From Burkholderiaceae bacterium (lineage in GTDB: Bacteria; Pseudomonadota; Gammaproteobacteria; Burkholderiales; Burkholderiaceae), in contig CANBSM010000044.1 of assembly GCA_947372155.1 (NCBI GenBank), positions 1-8,956 on the forward strand: DNA of 8,956 nt, written 5' to 3'. A program made the translations under genes and the position numbers. A model generated the notes under the pieces. That model saw only the letters and a program-made list of their open reading frames with translations. It did no database searches and was not told where the DNA came from. Below are positions 1 to 5,917 of this stretch, piece after piece (position 1 is the first letter of the stretch; each line of letters starts with the position of its first letter).

Positions 1-508
1 TCTTACGCTTAAACGTATCGGCTTGACCTACTTCATCAAACGCCATCACTACAGAAGCGGCGCCATAACGACGAATTAAACGCGCTTGTTTTCTGAAAGA
101 CTCTTCACCCTCTTTCAGGGAGATCGAGTTAACAATAGGTTTACCTTGAATACATTTCAAGCCCGCCTCAATCACGCTCCACTTGGAGGAGTCAATCATG
201 ATGGGCACGCGTGCAATATCAGGTTCGGAGGCAATTAAGTTTAAGAAGCGCGTCATAGCCGCTTCAGAATCTAGCATCGCCTCATCCATATTGATATCGA
301 TGACTTGTGCACCGTTCTCAACCTGCTGACGCGCTACAACCAGCGCTTCATCAAATTGATTATTTAAAATCATTCTAGAAAATGCTTTTGAACCTGTGAC
401 GTTCGTGCGCTCACCAATATTGACGAAGCCAACATCGGTAGTAACGTTAAACGGCTCAAGCCCTGATAACTTCATCGCTGGCATTACTTTTTTCTCTATC
501 TTGCTCAT
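1..508 (-). CDS. metH: Cobalamin-dependent methionine synthase, pterin-binding part (5' portion only, runs off left edge)
   Basis: This is the second half of a split MetH. It begins with the domain that binds 5-methyltetrahydrofolate; the B12-binding and reactivation domains should follow beyond the left edge. I translated the first 169 residues by hand. They align closely with the E. coli MetH segment that starts LSGLEP, including [14 protein letters not shown] (about 30-43), [18 protein letters not shown] (about 59-76), PIMIDSSKW (about 102-110) and [13 protein letters not shown] (about 154-166), the typical pterin-binding TIM-barrel motifs. The ATG at 506-508 overlaps the TGA of the upstream homocysteine-domain gene as ATGA. 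An AGAGG ribosome-binding site lies at 516-520, 7 bases upstream, so the two are probably translationally coupled. The protein is cytoplasmic. It would transfer the methyl group from methyl-folate to homocysteine through cobalamin, together with the neighbouring subunit. Incomplete only because of the window edge. Confidence 0.96.
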   Translation of the reverse strand, partial: MSKIEKKVMPAMKLSGLEPFNVTTDVGFVNIGERTNVTGSKAFSRMILNNQFDEALVVARQQVENGAQVIDINMDEAMLDSEAAMTRFLNLIASEPDIARVPIMIDSSKWSVIEAGLKCIQGKPIVNSISLKEGEESFRKQARLIRRYGAASVVMAFDEVGQADTFKRK

Positions 509-1569
509 GCCAAAACCTCTGCATTCTCACGATAGAAAGCACGAGGCTTTCGTTTGGCTACAGCATTAGCAATTGCGCGAATGTGATCAGGTGTCGTGCC
601 ACAGCAACCACCAACCAAATTGACCAAGCCATCCTTAGCAAAACCATCCACTAGGCTAGAAGTAATTTCTGGCGTCTCATCAAAGCCTGTGTCACTCATC
701 GGATTAGGCAAGCCTGCATTGGGGTAGCAGGAAACTGCAGCATCACAAATCCTTGCTAGCTCTGCAATATAAGGGCGCATTAAAGCGGCACCCAATGCGC
801 AGTTCAAACCAAAGGTCAGCGGCTTAATATGGCGCAAACTATTCCAGAATGCCTCCACCGTTTGGCCAGACAAAATACGACCAGATGCATCGGTCACAGT
901 TCCAGAAATCATGACTGGCAAACGCTCGCCAGTCTCTTCAAAAAATTCATCGAGCGCAAACAATGCCGCTTTGGCATTGAGCGTATCAAAAATGGTTTCA
1001 ACTAAAAATAAATCAACGCCACCCGCAAACAACCCCTCAATCTGCTCGCGATAGGATGCGCGCAGAGCATCAAAGGTAACATTGCGCGCACCTGGGTCAT
1101 TGACGTCCGGTGAAATACTTGCCGTCTTAGGTGTAGGTCCAATTGCACCAGCAGCAAAACGAGGTTTATCGGGAGTGCTGTATTTTTCACAAGCAGCGCG
1201 CGCCAATTTGGCAGAGACTTCATTCATTTCACGAGCTAAGCCAGCCATTTTGTAATCTTCTTGCGCTACTGAAGTGGCACCAAAAGTATTGGTTTCAATA
1301 ATGTCTGCACCAGCATCCAAATACTGCTCATGAATTTTGCTAATAATTTGGGGTTGCGTCAGAACCAGCAACTCATTATTGCCTTTGATGTCGCCAGGAT
1401 GGTCAGCAAAACGGCCATTCCCCGGCAAACCACGATAGTCTGCCTCAGTGAACTTGTATTGCTGAATCATGGTGCCCATGGCGCCATCCAAAATCAGGAT
1501 GCGCTGCTTCAAAAGCTCAGGGAGCTCGTGACCGCGGGTGTAGGGCTGGGACAAACCATTAGATTGCAT
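505..1569 (-). CDS. metH: Homocysteine S-methyltransferase module of split methionine synthase
   Basis: This 354-residue protein matches the N-terminal homocysteine-binding barrel of MetH, which is about 353 residues of the 1,227-residue E. coli enzyme. Visible motifs are [10 protein letters not shown] (27-36), ETNTFGAT (92-99), GAIGPT (141-146), GLNCALGA (254-261) and GGCCGTTP (320-327). Cys257, Cys322 and Cys323 are the expected zinc ligands that activate the homocysteine thiol. The protein ends where the linker to the pterin domain would begin, and the next gene supplies that domain with a 4-base overlap, so this is a clean domain split and not a decayed gene. The ATG at 1567-1569 is the only reasonable start: an in-frame stop lies about ten codons upstream and the first domain motif begins at residue 24. 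No strong Shine-Dalgarno sequence precedes it. It probably forms the first gene of a metH operon transcribed from the region it shares with phaM. Confidence 0.95.
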   Translation of the reverse strand: MQSNGLSQPYTRGHELPELLKQRILILDGAMGTMIQQYKFTEADYRGLPGNGRFADHPGDIKGNNELLVLTQPQIISKIHEQYLDAGADIIETNTFGATSVAQEDYKMAGLAREMNEVSAKLARAACEKYSTPDKPRFAAGAIGPTPKTASISPDVNDPGARNVTFDALRASYREQIEGLFAGGVDLFLVETIFDTLNAKAALFALDEFFEETGERLPVMISGTVTDASGRILSGQTVEAFWNSLRHIKPLTFGLNCALGAALMRPYIAELARICDAAVSCYPNAGLPNPMSDTGFDETPEITSSLVDGFAKDGLVNLVGGCCGTTPDHIRAIANAVAKRKPRAFYRENAEVLA

Positions 1570-1590
1570 TGTTAAACCGGGATTAATCTC

Positions 1591-1607
1591 TAGAATCCCT
1601 TATTCTA
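1591..1607. promoter_or_regulatory. Perfect 6-bp inverted repeat with promoter-like hexamers in the metH/phaM divergent region
   Basis: The 75-base gap between two divergent genes contains TAGAAT (1591-1596), a 5-base spacer CCCTT and ATTCTA (1602-1607), which is a perfect dyad. Each arm reads TAGAAT on one strand, one mismatch from the -10 consensus TATAAT. On the plus strand TTGTTA (1569-1574) lies 16 bases upstream of the first arm and matches 4 of 6 bases of the -35 consensus, so a phaM promoter here is plausible. On the minus strand I see no good -35 at normal spacing. It could be a promoter, an operator or chance, since the repeat is short and AT-rich. Confidence 0.3.
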
Positions 1608-1644
1608 TTGGAAAAGCCACTTTTCATTTACCTCGGAGCCCCCT

Positions 1645-2094
1645 ATGTTTGGAACCATTCCAGAATTCAATCAAAGCCTAGATATGCTTAAAACGATGTG
1701 GGGACAAGGTGCCGCAGGTCAAGCAGGACAGTTTCCCTTTACGGCAGACGCCTCTAAGGCTGCTGGGGGCTTCGCATCGGCTTTTCCCGGTCTCGATGTA
1801 GAGGAGCTTGAAAAGCGTATTAAAGATCTGAAAAGCGTTGAAAACTGGCTCAATATGAACCTCAACATTCTCAAATCGACCATTCAGGGCCTAGAAGTTC
1901 AACATGCCACCATGATGGCCCTCAAATCCTTTGGCGATGCTGTCTCAGCAGCTAGCTCTGCAGCCAGCACCCCAAAGAAAGAGTCAGAAACGAAAACGAC
2001 TAGCGCTAAACCGCGGAAAACCGCAACACGCCGTCCTCGCAAAGCTGGCGACGCAACTTTCCTCGACGAAGTAGGTAATTCAGATGAGCAATAG
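1645..2094 (+). CDS. phaM: PhaM-family polyhydroxyalkanoate granule-associated regulatory protein
   Basis: PhaM of Ralstonia/Cupriavidus binds the PHA synthase PhaC, activates it, and tethers PHA granules to the nucleoid so that they are shared at division. This 149-residue protein shows the family layout: an N-terminal MFGTIPEFNQSLDMLKTMWG (1-20), a glycine/alanine-rich linker (21-48), a conserved helical core with the pattern LDVEELEKRIKDLKSVENWLN (50-70) and MNLNILKSTIQGLEVQHATM (71-90), then an Ala/Ser stretch and a basic, proline-containing tail KPRKTATRRPRKAG (122-135) that could contact DNA. A GGAG ribosome-binding site (1635-1638) sits 6 bases before the ATG. The last 89 bases overlap the 3' end of the convergent metallo-hydrolase gene. 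The protein ends with an acidic patch after the basic tail. No PHA synthase gene is in the window. The family call is from remembered sequence pattern. Confidence 0.86.
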   Translation: MFGTIPEFNQSLDMLKTMWGQGAAGQAGQFPFTADASKAAGGFASAFPGLDVEELEKRIKDLKSVENWLNMNLNILKSTIQGLEVQHATMMALKSFGDAVSAASSAASTPKKESETKTTSAKPRKTATRRPRKAGDATFLDEVGNSDEQ

Positions 2095-3091
2095 CCTCGC
2101 CCATCGCAAATGTGAGTTGATGAATATCTAATTCACGTTTAAATAAAACTGGCACAATCTCCCGAGCATGTGCCGGTTTTTTGCATGCGCCTAATGTATC
2201 TGCCAAGCGCTCATCATGATGGGCTTTCAGTTGCGCAACGCGTGGTCTGATCCCAGTAAATGGTTTGCCGTGCGAAGGAAGCACTAAAGCATCCTCAGGC
2301 AGCACTAAATATTTTTCAATAGAGTCTAAATACAATCCGAGTGGATCGGCATCTGGATCTGCATCATAGACACTGACATTGGTCGAGATGCGGGGTAACA
2401 ACATATCTCCGGAGATGAGCACTCCCAGTTCTTTACAAAACAGAGAAGCATGCTCAGGTGCATGTCCATAACCCATGATGACTTGCCACGCACGGCCGCC
2501 AATCGAAATTAGTTCGCCATCAATAATGCGGCGGTATTGTCGCGGCACTCCAGGAACCATATTGCTGTAATAATTTGAGCGCCCTCGAATTTTTTCTAAA
2601 TCTTCTGCGGTTGTTAAGCCATGTCTTTGGAAGTGATCCGCAGAACCGCCACTGCCAGCGCGTGACCCAACTGCAGCGCCGCCCTCTTTGCAACTTAACC
2701 ATTGCGCAGTCAAATAATCTGTCATGGAAATCCACATCGGAACATGCCATTTTTCACAAAGCCATTGGGAAAGCCCTACATGGTCAGGGTGCATATGAGT
2801 CACGATCACGCGCAAGACTGGCATGCCTTCTAGCTGCGTTGCAAATACCTGCTCCCAAGAAGCTCTTGTCTCATCATTGGCAATCCCGCAATCCACAATC
2901 GTCCAACCCGCAACACCATCAATTTCATCGCGCAACAGCCAAAGATTGATGTGATCTAAAGCAAAGGGCAGGCGCATTCTGATCCAGCGCACACCTGGTG
3001 CAACCTCGATACTGCTACCCACTTCCGGAAGTGTGTCTCCTAAGGGATAATGGACTGCAGCTTGTGCACTTGCTTTGTTTTGTGTATTCAT
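2006..3091 (-). CDS. Metallo-beta-lactamase-fold hydrolase with C-terminal winged-helix-like region
   Basis: This 361-residue cytoplasmic protein has the complete metal-binding set of the MBL fold: T98-H-M-H-P-D-H104 (the HxHxDH motif), His210 within GYGHAPEH, Asp229 within LISGDML and His274 within LPSHGKP. This set suggests a two-metal hydrolase of the glyoxalase II / LACTB2-like group. The substrate (thioester, lactone or other) cannot be told from sequence. After the catalytic domain, residues about 288-361 resemble the winged-helix tail of LACTB2-type proteins: HHDERL, then HQLTFAMGEAIAHLNYLLRRGKLRR followed by EDGVLRF. The ATG at 3089-3091 lacks a strong ribosome-binding site, but residues from about 16 on look like the normal family N terminus, so the start is probably right. 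The gene's last 29 codons are antisense to the 3' end of phaM. It is divergent from the small DUF1289 gene, with 41 bases between starts. Confidence 0.9.
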   Translation of the reverse strand: MNTQNKASAQAAVHYPLGDTLPEVGSSIEVAPGVRWIRMRLPFALDHINLWLLRDEIDGVAGWTIVDCGIANDETRASWEQVFATQLEGMPVLRVIVTHMHPDHVGLSQWLCEKWHVPMWISMTDYLTAQWLSCKEGGAAVGSRAGSGGSADHFQRHGLTTAEDLEKIRGRSNYYSNMVPGVPRQYRRIIDGELISIGGRAWQVIMGYGHAPEHASLFCKELGVLISGDMLLPRISTNVSVYDADPDADPLGLYLDSIEKYLVLPEDALVLPSHGKPFTGIRPRVAQLKAHHDERLADTLGACKKPAHAREIVPVLFKRELDIHQLTFAMGEAIAHLNYLLRRGKLRRQLCEDGVLRFSAV

Positions 3092-3132
3092 GACTTAGTG
3101 TTATTGATTGATTTTTTACTTCTAGGTATGCT

Positions 3133-3309
3133 TTGACAACAGTTCCATCGCCCTGCATTAATTGGTGTGACATTAATCCTGAAAATGGTTACTGTCGTGG
3201 CTGCTATCGTACCTTGACTGAAATTGCTGACTGGTCAGACCTGACTAATCCTGAGAAGCTTGAAGTCTGCTCACAACTACCAAGTCGCAAACCCCAAGCA
3301 CCGCAGTAA
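3133..3309 (+). CDS. Small DUF1289 family protein with a CX3C...CX2C motif, TTG start
   Basis: Hand translation of the gap between the metallo-hydrolase and acuI gives a 58-residue protein. It has the DUF1289 hallmarks: SPCINWCDINPENGYCRGCYRT-type spacing, with Cys8, Cys12, Cys21 and Cys24 (C-x3-C-x8-C-x2-C), followed by L-x-E-I-x-x-W-S (28-35) and a short helix ending in a fifth cysteine, Cys46. In this family the four cysteines are assumed to bind a metal or cluster; the function is not established. There is no ATG before the motif in this frame, and the frame opens at a TGA (3109-3111). The best start is TTG at 3133-3135, with AGG at 3124-3126 placed 6 bases upstream. Without it no start leaves room for the first cysteine. 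It is convergent with acuI (20 bases apart) and divergent from the hydrolase. Gene callers that require ATG or a minimum length would miss it. Confidence 0.85.
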   Translation: MTTVPSPCINWCDINPENGYCRGCYRTLTEIADWSDLTNPEKLEVCSQLPSRKPQAPQ

Positions 3310-3329
3310 AACTAATCTTAATTTCTGTT

Positions 3330-4313
3330 TTATTTATTGACGTCGACAATCAAACGTCCACGCACATTACCCGCCATTAATTCTTGTGCGCATTTGATCG
3401 ATTCCTCAAGCGTAATCTCATGAAAGATTTCATCTAAGGTTTTCAGATCCACCAACTGACTCAATTGCTCATAGGCAGCAATACGTTTTGCGCGTGGCAC
3501 AGTAACGCTATTAATGCCGTATAAAGTGACTGCGCGCAAAATAAATGGTGCCACTGAGGATGGGAAATCCATGCCCTGAGCTAATCCACAGGCGGCAACT
3601 GCGCCATCGCTCTTGGTCTGAGCACAAGCATTAGCCAAGGTGTGACTACCTACGCTATCAACCACTGCAGCCCAACGCTCCTTTGCTAATGGCTTGCCGG
3701 GAGCAGATAAAGTAGCCCGATCAATTACCTCGGTTGCACCTAATTTCTTGAGGTAATCCGCTTCAGCCATACGACCAGTGCTGGCAACAACTGTAAAACC
3801 CAGCTTACTAAGGAGGGTAATTGCAAAGCTACCAACGCCACCAGCAGCTCCGGTTACCAAAACCTCGCCATCGCTTGGCTTGAGTCCGTGCTTTTGAAGC
3901 GCCATAACGCAGAGCATGGCGGTATAGCCTGCAGTGCCAATGGCTAATGCTTGTTTAGCAGTAAATCCCTTGGGCAGCGGAATCAACCAATCAGCCTTCA
4001 CACGAGCCTGCTGAGCTAAACCACCCCAATGCCCTTCGCCAACTCCCCAGCCGTTGAGGAGCACCATATCGCCAGCTTTGAAGTCGGGGCTAGCGCTTTC
4101 CATCACCTCACCAGCAAAATCGATGCCCGGCACCATTGGAAAGCTTCTCACCACTGGGCCTTTACCGGTGATAGCCAGGCCATCCTTATAGTTGAGAGTG
4201 GAATACAGGACCTTTACGCGAACATCGCCCTCTGGGAGGCTAGCCTCATCTACCTGAGCCAATTCTGCGCGATACCCTTGATCATCTTTATTTACCAATA
4301 TTGCTTTAAACAT
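3330..4313 (-). CDS. acuI: Acrylyl-CoA reductase / YhdH-type NADPH-dependent oxidoreductase (MDR superfamily)
   Basis: Members of this subgroup of zinc-less medium-chain dehydrogenases reduce acryloyl-CoA to propionyl-CoA with NADPH, which removes a toxic electrophile. The 327-residue protein begins MFKAILVNKDDQGY and has the GroES-like fold with NYKDGLAITGKGPVV (41-55) and PMVPGIDFAGEV (59-70). It then has a Rossmann domain with VLVTGAAGGVGSFAI (151-165), and ends with the RGRLIVDV strand typical of the family. No structural-zinc cysteine cluster is visible. The open frame extends 13 codons upstream to an ATG at 4352, but I chose the ATG at 4311-4313: it has AGGA 6 bases upstream, gives the usual family length of about 328, and puts the first beta strand at the N terminus. 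The gene diverges from the lipoprotein operon, and the 88 bases between them should hold both promoters. No DMSP or propionate genes adjoin it, so the true substrate is inferred from family only. Confidence 0.85.
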   Translation of the reverse strand: MFKAILVNKDDQGYRAELAQVDEASLPEGDVRVKVLYSTLNYKDGLAITGKGPVVRSFPMVPGIDFAGEVMESASPDFKAGDMVLLNGWGVGEGHWGGLAQQARVKADWLIPLPKGFTAKQALAIGTAGYTAMLCVMALQKHGLKPSDGEVLVTGAAGGVGSFAITLLSKLGFTVVASTGRMAEADYLKKLGATEVIDRATLSAPGKPLAKERWAAVVDSVGSHTLANACAQTKSDGAVAACGLAQGMDFPSSVAPFILRAVTLYGINSVTVPRAKRIAAYEQLSQLVDLKTLDEIFHEITLEESIKCAQELMAGNVRGRLIVDVNK

Positions 4314-4401
4314 GTCTCTTCCTTTTAGAACGAGGTATTTTCCCCGCAGCAATTGCTTAATAGGTTTATCCTAACGAGCATTGCTGATTATGGAGGTTTC
4401 C

Positions 4402-4698
4402 ATGAAAAAAATTCTACTATTAACTACGATTTCTGGCTTAGTGCTGTCTGGCTGCTATTCCACCCAAATTAATATGTCCATGGGCAATATGCGCCTCATC
4501 ACCTCTAGTGCTGCGCCGCAAGATGTCATGGATTTCGCCACCAAGACTTGTAAAGATGATTTTTATGAGGGTGCTAGCTTTTTATCTAAGGCGGGCAAAG
4601 AATATCGCTTCAAGTGTGTAAAAGCCGAAGAAAACGAAATCTTAATTCCTATTCCTGGCACAACAATTACCGCTACAGCAAAAGCTGAAGTCAAGTAA
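4402..4698 (+). CDS. Small lipoprotein, function unknown
   Basis: The 98-residue product starts MKKILLLTTISGLVLSGC, a textbook lipoprotein signal peptide: two lysines, a hydrophobic stretch, and a lipobox LSGC with the acylated cysteine at 18. The mature part would be about 81 residues anchored to a membrane. Tyr19/Ser20 rather than Asp at +2 favours the outer membrane. Two further cysteines, Cys50 and Cys72, could form a disulphide in the periplasm. I do not recognise the family. Short stretches such as AAPQDVMDFATKTCKDDFYEG and a C-terminal Thr/Ala-rich strand suggest a small alpha/beta fold. The open frame reaches 7 codons further upstream to a TTG, but the ATG at 4402 has a strong GGAGG (4392-4396) 5 bases before it and puts the signal peptide at the N terminus. 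It is probably the first gene of an operon with the flavin reductase and the GST. Confidence 0.85.
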   Translation: MKKILLLTTISGLVLSGCYSTQINMSMGNMRLITSSAAPQDVMDFATKTCKDDFYEGASFLSKAGKEYRFKCVKAEENEILIPIPGTTITATAKAEVK

Positions 4699-4708
4699 GC
4701 AAATACTA

Positions 4709-5209
4709 ATGGCCCCGTTTACCTCACAAGAGCTACGTAAAGGTTTTGCATCATTTGCAACTGGGGTCACTGTTATCACTTGCCTTGATGAAGAAAATAA
4801 TTCTCATGGCATCACGATTAGCTCTTTTAATACCGTCTCGCTTGAGCCGCCACTTATTCTGTGGAGCCTTAAGAAACATTCACGTCTCATGCCATGGGTT
4901 GAATTAGGCAAGAAACATTTGATTCACGTTCTAGAACGCTCGCAAGAGAATTTGGCGATGCATTTCGCGACAGTGAAGACCGATCAATTTAAGGGCATTG
5001 ATCACAAGCTAGCGGCTAGCGGATTAACGCAAATCGAACATTGCGTTGCGTATTACGAATGTGAAACCGTTTGCGTTCACATTGGCGGCGATCACAACAT
5101 CATTGTTGCTAAAGTCGTTCAATTAAAAAATTATCCCGAACGAGAGCCCCTCATTTTTGCCCGTAGCAATTTTGTTGGTCTCGATTTCACAGAAGCTAAG
5201 ACTAGCTAA
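4709..5209 (+). CDS. Flavin reductase-family protein (FMN-binding split barrel)
   Basis: This 166-residue cytoplasmic protein matches the flavin reductase-like domain found in HpaC, RutF and the small components of two-component monooxygenases, which reduce FMN or FAD with NAD(P)H and pass it to a partner. Visible motifs are FASFATGVTVITC (13-25), the flavin-contacting GITISSFNTVSLEPPLILWSL (34-54), LERSQENLAMHFA (75-87) and the GDHNIIVAKV strand (127-136), where His129 is in the usual place. The length is normal for the family. No monooxygenase partner is in the window, so the acceptor is unknown. The ATG at 4709 lies 10 bases after the lipoprotein stop, has no clear ribosome-binding site and probably depends on translation of the upstream gene. 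The next gene is a GST, which suggests a redox or detoxification operon. The product could alternatively bind flavin without acting as a free reductase. Confidence 0.88.
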   Translation: MAPFTSQELRKGFASFATGVTVITCLDEENNSHGITISSFNTVSLEPPLILWSLKKHSRLMPWVELGKKHLIHVLERSQENLAMHFATVKTDQFKGIDHKLAASGLTQIEHCVAYYECETVCVHIGGDHNIIVAKVVQLKNYPEREPLIFARSNFVGLDFTEAKTS

Positions 5210-5236
5210 TACAAATCATCTTCTCAAGGAAATACC

Positions 5237-5899
5237 ATGCTGCGTTTATGGGGTCGCAAAAGTTCTATTAACGTTCAAAAAGTATTGTGGTGTCTTGCTG
5301 AGCTTGGATTCATAGAAGGCAAAGATTTTGAGCGGATCGATGCTGGCCTGCATTTTGGTCTTAATAACACGTCAGAATTTCTCAAAATGAATCCGAATGG
5401 GCTTGTACCCACTCTTGAAGATGGGGGTCTGGTGCTTTGGGAGTCCAATACCATCATGCGTTACTTGGTGTCGCAGTACGACAAAAAGGGACGCTTTCCA
5501 AAAGACGTTGCCGCTCAATACAACTCAGAAAAGTGGATGGATTGGCAATTGGCAACTTTTTGGCCTCCATTACGCACTACATTTTTAGGGCTAACTAGAA
5601 CCCCTGAGGCAGAGCGCAACTACGATGTCTTACTTAAATGCTATCAAAAGACAAATAAAACGCTAGGCTTGCTAGATCAAGTACTCGGATCGCAAGCGTA
5701 TTGCTCGGGCAATCAATTTAATATTGGCGACATTGTGGTGGCTCTAGGCGTACATCGCTGGATTTTGTTGAATGACACATTTCCAGAAAAAACTGGTCCA
5801 CGCAGCGAACTTAAAAACGTTGAGCGCTGGTTAAAACAATTAAGAACAGAAACCTATTTTGGCGAATTTGCTGAAAAAGAACTCAATATCGTTAAATAG
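5237..5899 (+). CDS. Glutathione S-transferase family protein
   Basis: The 220-residue protein has both GST domains. The N-terminal thioredoxin-like half (about 1-82) starts MLRLWGRKSSINVQKVLWCL, where Ser9, Ser10 or Asn12 is the likely glutathione-activating position. It continues with NPNGLVPTLEDG (52-63), including the cis-proline Pro58, and ES at 69-70 for binding the glutamyl group of glutathione. The C-terminal helical half (about 93-220) has FNIGDIVVALGVHRW (161-175), the usual N-capping box. Family members conjugate glutathione to electrophiles or cleave bonds reductively in the cytoplasm; the substrate cannot be predicted. The ATG at 5237 has AGGA (5227-5230) 6 bases upstream and follows the flavin reductase by 27 bases, so it is probably the last gene of the same operon. 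It converges with the RND permease gene, with only 18 T-rich bases between stops and no hairpin terminator that I can see. Confidence 0.92.
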   Translation: MLRLWGRKSSINVQKVLWCLAELGFIEGKDFERIDAGLHFGLNNTSEFLKMNPNGLVPTLEDGGLVLWESNTIMRYLVSQYDKKGRFPKDVAAQYNSEKWMDWQLATFWPPLRTTFLGLTRTPEAERNYDVLLKCYQKTNKTLGLLDQVLGSQAYCSGNQFNIGDIVVALGVHRWILLNDTFPEKTGPRSELKNVERWLKQLRTETYFGEFAEKELNIVK

Positions 5900-5917
5900 T
5901 TTTTCTGATTTGATTTT

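Noticed and set aside
1002..1223. 73-residue minus-strand open frame inside the homocysteine-domain gene
   Set aside because: It lies wholly within a strongly supported gene in another frame, and its translation has no domain-like pattern.
1330..1575. 81-residue plus-strand open frame antisense to the homocysteine-domain gene
   Set aside because: It is antisense to conserved coding sequence, has no ribosome-binding site of note and no recognisable motif; a shadow frame.
2575..2949. 124-residue plus-strand open frame antisense to the metallo-hydrolase
   Set aside because: Its composition is rich in His, Gln, Ser and Arg, as expected from reverse reading, and it shows no domain; the hydrolase on the other strand has its full catalytic motif set.
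1645..4313. A PHA/propionyl-CoA functional cluster linking phaM, the hydrolase and acuI
   Set aside because: The genes alternate in direction, no other PHA or propionate gene is present, and the link rests only on family-level roles.
4029..4328. 99-residue plus-strand open frame antisense to acuI
   Set aside because: It overlaps the conserved N-terminal domain of acuI and the translation resembles no protein family.
4349..4356. 8-base palindrome GCAATTGC in the acuI/lipoprotein gap as an operator
   Set aside because: Eight-base palindromes occur often by chance and no flanking symmetry or promoter pair supports it.
5275..5588. Open frames on both strands inside the GST gene (5275-5457 minus, 5397-5588 plus)
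   Set aside because: Both are short shadows of the GST frame, which carries both expected domains.
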